This document shows positions 8,038 through 14,655 of a stretch of 64,000 nt of DNA, piece by piece (positions within the stretch are counted from its first letter, which is position 1; the number at the start of each line of letters is the position of its first letter). The notes under the pieces are model-generated. The model made no database searches, had not been told where the DNA came from, and saw only the letters and a list, made by a program, of their open reading frames with translations. The stretch covers positions 62,001 to 126,000 of the forward strand of contig CACYKH010000007.1 in assembly GCA_902774915.1 (NCBI GenBank), in the 5' to 3' direction. Made by a program: the position numbers and the translations under genes. This DNA comes from an uncultured Lachnospiraceae bacterium. GTDB lineage: Bacteria > Bacillota > Clostridia > Lachnospirales > Lachnospiraceae.

Positions 8038-10290
8038 ATGCCACCTGTAAAGGGAAAAGCAGTTAAGTTTGTCAATTTTGAATCACCATTAGTTGGATTC
8101 CATTTAAATAGCTGGGAGTTTAACAAAGCATTAGAATCTTATAACAATATAATGCTTAATTTTCATGGTAATATACGTGGAAATGGAGCTGCCATCAAGG
8201 AGATTAGTAATTTATATTCTAACAAGATAGGCAGTAAATCTTATATAGATGTTATGGCAAAGCCATTTTTAGATGCTTTGGGAATAGACTCTACAATCAG
8301 ACCATCAGTTAAAGAGATGATGGATATAGCTAATAATATAAATATTGTTGAGCCTGACGGCAAGGTGGTTACCTATGCTGAGAAGTATTTCGATAATAGT
8401 ACAATTGATGTTTTGCTCGACAATGAGAAATCAGGTAAGTATTATGGTAGTCTACTGGCTGTTCATATGGGATCATTCTTATCTATGAAAAGTATGAATG
8501 AAATGGATAGTTATAAGACTGCATTTCTGGCTAATAAAATAACTCCAGGCGTTTCAAGAGCAGACCAGCCACCTAGAGTGTTTATTACGATGCCTAATGA
8601 AGCTCCGATTGCTGTTGTAGGCTCGAATTTTTTTAATACAGAGAAGGATCTTGATCAACCACAAGTAACGCTTAATAAGATAGATAGAGAACTTCTTGAG
8701 TATGACAATAAAATATTTGATTGGAATAAGGAGGCAATGAGTTGCCTCGCTGCTGCAGATAGAAATGAAAAAGAATATAATGAAAAACTTAAGGAATTGG
8801 AAGATAAGGTAAAACTCCAGGAAACAGCATATGATACTTGGAAGAAGGACAGGAATATTGTATCAGATAATACTATCAGAGAAGAATACAAAGCTTCCGA
8901 AAGAGCAAAACTGGAAGAAAAGTATAAAAAATGGGAAGAAGAAGTTAATAATACATATGAGGATGAGTTTAATGAGAGAAGAAAACTAGTAACTTCAAAC
9001 CAGGAAGCAATTGATAGAAAAACAAATAATGAACCACGTATTCCGGATCCACCAGTTGAAACTAATATCTTCCGTAAGATATGGGTGGCTTTGGGTGGAG
9101 GACATTCTAAACAATATAAGGATAGTGAAAATATTCGTAATCAGAGAATAAACGATCACCAGATCTGGGAATCTGAATTAGATCATCTTAAGAATAATCA
9201 GATATCTTATAAGAATAGCGTGGATGAACTAACAAAGCAGATTGAAGATATGAAGAGAGAAGAGCGCGCTAAGATAGAGATGGATGTTGAGAAGATACCA
9301 TCTGGCGCTGAACTACGTGCCAAGGAGGATGCAGATCGAAAGAAAATCATTGAGGATGCGAAAAAAGCAGTAAGTGATCATATCAAGGTAGAAAAACCTA
9401 AAATGGAGAAAAATGTTGCGAATCTAAAAAAATATGCTAAACAGTATAAGGATAGGGTTGTAGCGGCTGAGAGAATTAAGGATGAGAAAAAGAATCGTCA
9501 GGAGACTATTTTCGGTGCTATTTCAGATATTGATAAGGCTAAAGCGACATTCAATACATTTAAAAGTAATTATAAAAAGGCGTCAGAAGCTATACTAAAG
9601 CAGATAGTAAAGCCTCCGGTGCAGGAGAAGAAAGAATTAGATGCAGATTCTATCAATAGATTATTAAGAAATCCAGAGGTTAAAAATAAGTTTTTGGATG
9701 ATCCGGAGATCGGAACCCTTGGTAAGAATGCTACTTATAAAATGATGGAAATGATTAATCATAAGACTATGAGTAAAGTACCTGAAGAAACTGAGTTTGC
9801 TCTGGCTCATAGTATAATTGGCTGCCTTGATCCTGAAAAAGCAAATGAATTAGGTGAAAAAGTAAAAAAACATCAAAAAGTAAGTTTTTCCAGTTCTTCA
9901 AAGCCGTATGCTTATAGGATAGGTCAGGAAGCATATAAGAAGATGCAGGATAATGCTGCGAAAAAGTTTAAAGAGGTTTTTGGAGTTGAGTGTACACCTA
10001 CTAACGTAGAGAAAGTATCAAATGCAATAGGTCTCGACAAAGCAGTTAATTATCGAATTACTATGGTTGAATCGAATGAAGATGAATACTCTTTACCGCT
10101 CATTACTGAAAAGAATTATAAGGATGTAAATCTTCTTCTGATAACTGGTATAAAAACCGCTATGGGGCTGGATCCACTTAAAAAGGAAAACACAAAAAAG
10201 GATAACACAAAAAAGGCTGAGTCTGTTAATGTTAAGGAACAGGCTATCGTGGTTCGAAAAGCAACTAAGCCTGCAGGGATGAACATGTAA
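8038..10290 (+). CDS. large coiled-coil protein of unknown function
   Basis: 750-residue protein that I do not recognise. The start at 8038 is chosen because GGGAGG lies 7 bases upstream; an in-frame ATG at 8023 would overlap that site. There is no signal peptide and no long hydrophobic helix. Residues 1-210 look globular. From about 215 to 290 and again from about 375 to 530 the sequence is highly charged, with heptad-like K/E/L patterns that predict coiled coil. A Pro-containing linker (RIPDPPVETNIF) separates them. The last part (about 545-720) is globular again and ends in a Lys/Thr-rich tail. It is AT-rich and lies between uppP/the S4 remnant and rpmG, inside otherwise conserved housekeeping genes. 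This suggests later insertion. Confidence 0.85.
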   Translation: MPPVKGKAVKFVNFESPLVGFHLNSWEFNKALESYNNIMLNFHGNIRGNGAAIKEISNLYSNKIGSKSYIDVMAKPFLDALGIDSTIRPSVKEMMDIANNINIVEPDGKVVTYAEKYFDNSTIDVLLDNEKSGKYYGSLLAVHMGSFLSMKSMNEMDSYKTAFLANKITPGVSRADQPPRVFITMPNEAPIAVVGSNFFNTEKDLDQPQVTLNKIDRELLEYDNKIFDWNKEAMSCLAAADRNEKEYNEKLKELEDKVKLQETAYDTWKKDRNIVSDNTIREEYKASERAKLEEKYKKWEEEVNNTYEDEFNERRKLVTSNQEAIDRKTNNEPRIPDPPVETNIFRKIWVALGGGHSKQYKDSENIRNQRINDHQIWESELDHLKNNQISYKNSVDELTKQIEDMKREERAKIEMDVEKIPSGAELRAKEDADRKKIIEDAKKAVSDHIKVEKPKMEKNVANLKKYAKQYKDRVVAAERIKDEKKNRQETIFGAISDIDKAKATFNTFKSNYKKASEAILKQIVKPPVQEKKELDADSINRLLRNPEVKNKFLDDPEIGTLGKNATYKMMEMINHKTMSKVPEETEFALAHSIIGCLDPEKANELGEKVKKHQKVSFSSSSKPYAYRIGQEAYKKMQDNAAKKFKEVFGVECTPTNVEKVSNAIGLDKAVNYRITMVESNEDEYSLPLITEKNYKDVNLLLITGIKTAMGLDPLKKENTKKDNTKKAESVNVKEQAIVVRKATKPAGMNM

Positions 10291-10322
10291 AAAAACTGCA
10301 GTAATGAGTATGTAAAAACCCC

Positions 10323-10352
10323 TTGACTTGTAACTATATACTATGTTATTCT
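10323..10352 (+). promoter_or_regulatory. promoter of the rpmG-secE-nusG operon
   Basis: TTGACT (10323-10328), an 18-bp spacer and an extended -10, TGTTATTCT with hexamer TATTCT (10347-10352). It lies after the stop of the coiled-coil gene and about 130 bp before rpmG. The leader between them includes a weak GCAC/GTGC hairpin followed by a T-run. Confidence 0.5.
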
Positions 10353-10482
10353 AACCATTGCGTTTCTGTACGCACTTCTTTTGGTGTGCATTTTTCAGTC
10401 ATCCCAGCTGGCACCCGAAAGTTTACCCTATCTACGTATGGAAATGGTACCTAATTGTGAATATTTTTACGGAGGTGACATT

Positions 10483-10632
10483 ATGCGTGTCAAGATAACT
10501 CTTGCTTGTACAGAATGCAAGCAACGTAATTATAATATGATGAAAGAAAAGAAGCTTCATCCAGATAGAATGGAGACAAAGAAGTATTGTAAGTTCTGCA
10601 AGAAGCATACAATGCACAAGGAGACTAAGTAA
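10483..10632 (+). CDS. rpmG: 50S ribosomal protein L33
   Basis: 49-residue large-subunit protein. The true start is the ATG at 10483 ([16 protein letters not shown]), 6 bases after a strong GGAGGTGA; the longer open frame upstream is not used. It has both CxxC pairs (CTEC and CKFC), so it is the zinc-binding form of L33. Position directly before secE and nusG is the standard Firmicute order. Confidence 0.97.
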   Translation: MRVKITLACTECKQRNYNMMKEKKLHPDRMETKKYCKFCKKHTMHKETK

Positions 10633-10659
10633 TTTAGTTCGTTTAGAGAGGTAGATATT

Positions 10660-10863
10660 ATGTCAGAGAAAAAGGATACATCACCTGCTCTTAAGAGAAG
10701 TTGGTTCCAGGAGTTAAAGGCTGAGTTCAGTAAGATAACATGGCCTGGAAAGTCACAGCTTGCAAGAGAAACAGCAGTTGTTCTCGTTTCAGCGATTGTG
10801 CTGGGCGGTATTATTGTAGTTGTTGATTGGTTACTTAACCTTGGTCTTCAATATTTGTGGTAG
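10660..10863 (+). CDS. secE: preprotein translocase subunit SecE
   Basis: 67-residue essential subunit of the SecYEG channel. It has a short cytoplasmic N-terminus, the family motif WFQELKAEFSKITWPGKSQ, and a single transmembrane helix (TAVVLVSAIVLGGIIVVVDW). An AGAGAGG ribosome-binding site lies upstream. It is cotranscribed with rpmG and nusG, and its stop lies 11 bp before the nusG start. Confidence 0.97.
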   Translation: MSEKKDTSPALKRSWFQELKAEFSKITWPGKSQLARETAVVLVSAIVLGGIIVVVDWLLNLGLQYLW

Positions 10864-10874
10864 GCGGTGATAAT

Positions 10875-11552
10875 ATGGCAGAAGAAAAGAATTTAGATAT
10901 AGAAGAAACTCCAGAGGTGACAGAAGCTGAAAACACAGCAGAGGTTACAGAGGAGACTGTAGAAGAAACTGCAGTAGAAGAGACTGCAACTGAAGAGCCT
11001 GTACGTCAGAAGTCTGCCAACATCAAGCAACAGGGTGACGATGAACCTCACTGGTATGTAGTTCATACATATTCTGGCTACGAAGAGAAGGTTAAGAAGG
11101 ATATCATGAAGACCATCGAAAATCGTAGATTAGAGGATCAGATGTTCGAAGTAATGGTACCTGTTCAGGATGTTACAGATATCAAGAAGGGCGTTAAGAA
11201 AACAGTTTCTAAGAAGATGTTCCCTGGCTATGTTCTGGTGCATATGATAAAGAACGATGTAACATGGTACGTTGTAAGAAATACACGTGGTGTTACTGGT
11301 TTCGTAGGTCCTGGATCTGAGCCTGTTCCACTTACAGATGCTGAGATGGTAAGACTTGGTGTCAGAGTTAATGACATTGAGATTGACGTTGAAGTTGGCG
11401 ATGCTATTAAGGTTATCGCTGGTCCTTGGGATGGAACAGTTGGAAACATCAAGACTATAAATCGTACTAAGCAGACAGTTACAATCGATATAGATCTTTT
11501 TGGAAGATCAACAGATGTGGAAATCAGCCTCGCTGAAATCCAGAAGATGTAA
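10875..11552 (+). CDS. nusG: transcription termination/antitermination factor NusG with acidic N-terminal extension
   Basis: 225-residue NusG. The start at 10875 is preferred over an in-frame GTG at 10857 because GGCGGTGA lies just before it. The NGN domain begins near residue 60 with HWYVVHTYSGYEEKV, and the KOW domain is near the C-terminus (VEVGDAIKVIAGPWDG). The usual length is about 175-180 residues. The extra ~57 residues form an E/T-rich acidic stretch (for example EETVEETAVEETATEE) ending in a short basic patch. NusG binds RNA polymerase and modulates pausing; what the extension does is unknown. The next genes are rplK and rplA. Confidence 0.96.
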   Translation: MAEEKNLDIEETPEVTEAENTAEVTEETVEETAVEETATEEPVRQKSANIKQQGDDEPHWYVVHTYSGYEEKVKKDIMKTIENRRLEDQMFEVMVPVQDVTDIKKGVKKTVSKKMFPGYVLVHMIKNDVTWYVVRNTRGVTGFVGPGSEPVPLTDAEMVRLGVRVNDIEIDVEVGDAIKVIAGPWDGTVGNIKTINRTKQTVTIDIDLFGRSTDVEISLAEIQKM

Positions 11553-11591
11553 TTAATGATATAACCGCCTTAAACCTGGGCGTTATATATA

Positions 11592-11622
11592 GTGGAAGGG
11601 GAAAATCCCCGCGATATACCAC
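11592..11622 (+). promoter_or_regulatory. ribosomal protein L1 leader (autoregulatory RNA site)
   Basis: GTGG (11592-11595) pairs with CCAC (11619-11622), and GGGG (11598-11601) with CCCC (11607-11610). The asymmetric internal loop carries AA on one side and GCGATATA on the other. This mimics the L1-binding site of 23S rRNA and sits 18 bases before rplK, where L1 represses its own L11-L1 operon. A second hairpin with a bulge (ATAACCGCC / GGGCGTTAT) lies just upstream. Confidence 0.8.
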
Positions 11623-11639
11623 GAGAGGAGGAAATCAAA

Positions 11640-12065
11640 ATGGCTAAGAAAGTCAAAGGTTACATTAAGTTACAGATACCTGCAGGAAAGGCAACTCCAG
11701 CACCACCTGTTGGACCAGCACTTGGTCAGCACGGTGTTAATATCGTAGACTTCACAAAGCAGTTTAACGATAGAACAGCTGATAAGGGAGATATGATCAT
11801 CCCTGTAGTTATCACAGTTTACGCAGACAGTAGTTTCAGCTTTATTACTAAGACTCCACCTGCAGCAGTTCTTATTAAGAAGGCAGCTGGTCTTGCTAAG
11901 GCTTCTGGTGAGCCTAACAAGAAGAAGGTTGGAAAGATCACAAAGGCACAGGTTGAGGAAATCGCTAATACAAAGATGCCAGACCTGAATGCTGCATCAC
12001 TTGAAGCTGCAATGAGCATGATCGCTGGTACAGCACGCTCAATGGGCATTGAAGTAGTTGACTAA
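11640..12065 (+). CDS. rplK: 50S ribosomal protein L11
   Basis: 141-residue L11, which binds the GTPase-associated region of 23S rRNA. The start at 11640 follows GAGAGGAGG at the normal spacing; the longer frame upstream runs through the L1 leader and is not used. Typical stretches are [21 protein letters not shown] and [17 protein letters not shown]. It is in an operon with rplA, 17 bp apart, and is probably controlled by L1 through the leader hairpin. Confidence 0.98.
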   Translation: MAKKVKGYIKLQIPAGKATPAPPVGPALGQHGVNIVDFTKQFNDRTADKGDMIIPVVITVYADSSFSFITKTPPAAVLIKKAAGLAKASGEPNKKKVGKITKAQVEEIANTKMPDLNAASLEAAMSMIAGTARSMGIEVVD

Positions 12066-12082
12066 TTTCGGAGGTAATGAAG

Positions 12083-12793
12083 ATGAAAAAAGGTAAGAGA
12101 TATGAAGAGGCTGCAAAGCTTGTAGACAAGACAAAGCTCTATGATCTTGCTGAAGCAGCTGAGTTAATTAAGAAGACAGCAAACTCTAAGTTTGATGAGA
12201 CTATCGAAGCTCACCTTAAGCTTGGTGTTGATGGACGTCATGCAGATCAGCAGGTTCGTGGTGCGGTTGTACTTCCACACGGAACAGGTAAGACTGTAAA
12301 GGTTCTTGTTTTTGCTAAGGGTGACAAGGTAGACGAGGCACTTGCAGCAGGCGCTGATTATGCTGGTGGTGATGAGTTAGTACCAAAGATCCAGAACGAA
12401 GGATGGCTTGATTTCGATGTAGTTATCGCTACACCTGATATGATGGGTGTTGTTGGACGTCTTGGTCGTGTACTTGGACCTAAGGGTCTCATGCCAAATC
12501 CAAAGGCTGGTACAGTTACACCTGATGTAGTTAAGGCTATTGAGGATGTTAAGGCTGGTAAGATTGAGTACAGACTTGATAAAGCTAACATTATCCACGT
12601 TCCAGTTGGTAAGGCTTCATTTACAGCTGAGCAGATTGCAGACAACTACAAGGCTCTTATGGATGCAGTAGTTAAGGCTAAGCCATCAAGTGCTAAGGGT
12701 ACATACCTTAAGAGTGTTACAATCACTTCTACAATGGGCCCTGGTATCAAGCTTAACCCAATCAAGTTCTCAGGTCAGTCACAGGCTGAGTAA
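12083..12793 (+). CDS. rplA: 50S ribosomal protein L1
   Basis: 236-residue L1, a ribosomal stalk protein and repressor of its own mRNA. The ATG at 12083 is preferred to the one at 12077, because GGAGGT ends 7 bases before it. Family stretches are [15 protein letters not shown] and [18 protein letters not shown] strong terminator follows, so rplJ and rplL, which often come next, are not in this unit. Confidence 0.98.
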   Translation: MKKGKRYEEAAKLVDKTKLYDLAEAAELIKKTANSKFDETIEAHLKLGVDGRHADQQVRGAVVLPHGTGKTVKVLVFAKGDKVDEALAAGADYAGGDELVPKIQNEGWLDFDVVIATPDMMGVVGRLGRVLGPKGLMPNPKAGTVTPDVVKAIEDVKAGKIEYRLDKANIIHVPVGKASFTAEQIADNYKALMDAVVKAKPSSAKGTYLKSVTITSTMGPGIKLNPIKFSGQSQAE

Positions 12794-12828
12794 TAGAAAT
12801 TAGATAGTCATATATCTGATGAAATGAC

Positions 12829-12860
12829 AAAGGTCGGTTCTTACGAACCGACCTTTTTTT
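12829..12860. terminator. strong terminator after rplA, shared with convergent glycerate kinase
   Basis: AAAGGTCGGTTC and GAACCGACC are arms with a 4-base loop, followed by seven T. The A-run on the other side makes it work also for the minus-strand gene ending at 12896. Confidence 0.92.
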
Positions 12861-12895
12861 ACGCGTTTGTATTATATTACTAAGCTTTATTTATA

Positions 12896-14074
12896 TTACT
12901 TTGACTTATTAAATATATTAAAGGCTTTGATCATTCTAAATAACTGCTCACTTGTGGAAGATATATTAACTCTCGCTGTGGCTGGATCCATAGCTTCCTT
13001 TAATGTGCTTACTCGTCTGATGACAGGGAAGTATGCATCTACGTCAGGAAGTTCATCGCCATCAAATCCCGGTGCAACGGAGCCGACAAGTGCAATGACT
13101 GGTTTGTCGAATACTTTAGCTATATGAGCGATTCCCATAGGGGCTTTACCCATCTTAGTCTGAATATCAAGAAGCCCTTCGCCAGTTACAACCAGATCTG
13201 CATCACTGATATAGTTCTTCAGATTTGTTTCTTCAATAACTATCTTGTTACCTGCTTCAAGCTGGCCTGCAAGGAAGTTTTTGAATGCGAATCCGAGACC
13301 GCCGGCTGCCCCTGAACCAGGGAAGGTCGGATCTATTTTCTCGCCCATAGCCTCGCTTGCTACAGCAACGAAATGTTTCATCCATTCATCAGCAAGTTCT
13401 ATTTCTGAATCAAATAGTCCTTTTTGTGGACCGAAGATTCTTGATGCTCCGGTTGGACCATACAAAGGATTATTTACATCACAGGCTACACGGAATGTGC
13501 ATTCTGAAAGAGCAGGGTTGAAGTTTTCTGGAGTAATCTTATTTATGAATTCCAGGTCGCCTCCAGTAAGATAACCATTTTCTCCCTTTAATATTGCACC
13601 GCGTGAGTCATAGAATATAGCGCCTAATGCCTGAAGCATTCCGATTCCCGCATCGTTTGTAGCGCTTCCGCCCAGTCCTATAATAAAGTGCCTGCATCCT
13701 TTATTAATAGCGTCTATGATCATTTCACCTACGCCATATGTTGTTGTTTTGAAAGGATCCATTTCCACAGGAGATACAAGAGTGAGCCCTGCTGCAGCTG
13801 ACATTTCAATAATAGCTGTTTTATTTGGGTTTTCTATTATGCCATATTTGGCTTTTACTTTCTTTCCAAGTGGTCCTGTGACCGATATCTCTTCGAATGT
13901 TCCGCCACATCCAACGGTTACTGCTTCGACAGTTCCTTCTCCTCCATCTGCCAGAGGGCGTACCTCGTATTCGGCATCCGGAATGGCTCTCATAAGGCCT
14001 TTTGCTGCGGCCTCGCCACATTCAAGAGATGTGAGTGAGCCTTTCATTGAATCAATAGCAAATACAACTTTCAT
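12896..14074 (-). CDS. glycerate kinase (GarK/GlxK family)
   Basis: 392-residue kinase that phosphorylates glycerate, feeding it into lower glycolysis. The opening MKVVFAIDSMKGSLTSLECG, the stretch LADGGEGTVEA, GLGGSATNDAGIGMLQALGA and the C-terminal VVTGEGLLDIQT and GKAPMGIA are family landmarks. Length is normal. The gene is alone, convergent to rplA and divergent from a secreted Pce-like protein, with a 580-bp intergenic region in front of it. Family members yield either 2- or 3-phosphoglycerate, so I do not give a symbol. Confidence 0.94.
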   Translation of the reverse strand: MKVVFAIDSMKGSLTSLECGEAAAKGLMRAIPDAEYEVRPLADGGEGTVEAVTVGCGGTFEEISVTGPLGKKVKAKYGIIENPNKTAIIEMSAAAGLTLVSPVEMDPFKTTTYGVGEMIIDAINKGCRHFIIGLGGSATNDAGIGMLQALGAIFYDSRGAILKGENGYLTGGDLEFINKITPENFNPALSECTFRVACDVNNPLYGPTGASRIFGPQKGLFDSEIELADEWMKHFVAVASEAMGEKIDPTFPGSGAAGGLGFAFKNFLAGQLEAGNKIVIEETNLKNYISDADLVVTGEGLLDIQTKMGKAPMGIAHIAKVFDKPVIALVGSVAPGFDGDELPDVDAYFPVIRRVSTLKEAMDPATARVNISSTSEQLFRMIKAFNIFNKSK

Positions 14075-14224
14075 AACCTAGTTCTCCGTATAATGATTTT
14101 TTTTATTTGCTTATTACAACAGCTATTATATCAAATACATTTGGCATCTGCCATATTTCATTTTTTTACGAAAAATGAATTTTTGGCCGGTTTTAAAGAG
14201 GAAAGTGTCACGAATGAGAAATTG

Positions 14225-14489
14225 TGGGCTATACAGCATTTTTATAAAGTGTGAGTCACCCCTTGAATCCCATTTTTGATTGTTTTTAATGCTATATTGG
14301 CACTAAATGAGAGCTTATGGGTTATATAGGGCTATATAAAGCATAAGTCACCCGTTTGATTGCATTTGACGGGTGACTATCCTATTTGAAATACTTCTTT
14401 TAGCCCAGGGGCACTAATTTATGCATGAAAATAAGCCGTGTTTTCATACAAACGGGTGACGCATTGGATGAAAATGCTTTCTCAGCCCC
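14225..14489. repeat. intergenic four-site element, copy A (TGGGCT-N22/23-AGTCACCCGTT, >> <<)
   Basis: Most of the 581-bp gap between the glycerate kinase and the Pce-like gene. There are four bipartite sites. Forward: TGGGCT 14225 with AGTCACCCC 14254, and TGGGTT 14318 with AGTCACCCGT 14346. Reverse: ACGGGTGACT 14369 with AGCCCA 14402, and AACGGGTGAC 14451 with AGCCCC 14484. Spacers are 23, 22, 23 and 22 bp. Sites 2 and 3 form a perfect 10-bp inverted repeat (14346-14355 / 14369-14378). The same plan recurs at 30944-31196. The outer flanks (14075-14224 and 14490-14655) are AT-rich and show nothing further that I can identify. Confidence 0.85.
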
Positions 14490-14655
14490 AAATATTCTCA
14501 TGCGCCATTTGATATGCCCGCAAAGGCTGTCTAATAATAATAAAAGGTTGAAAAGCTGGTGAATTTAAGGTATCATAATATTTTCAGTTGTGTTTACATA
14601 AATTGAAAAACAACAAATCAAAGCATAAATCAAAACATAAATGGAGCGTGATATT

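Noticed and set aside
10381-10482. N-terminal extension of rpmG (34 extra residues)
   Set aside because: The strong GGAGGTGA is placed for the ATG at 10483, and L33 begins MRVKITL in the family.
10291-10482. possible tRNA-Trp gene or attenuator before rpmG
   Set aside because: No cloverleaf can be drawn; only a short GCAC/GTGC stem with a T-run is seen, too weak to list.
14225-14489. four-site element read as an insertion sequence or transposon end pair
   Set aside because: No transposase frame lies between or near the sites and no target duplication could be seen, so I call it a repeat element only.
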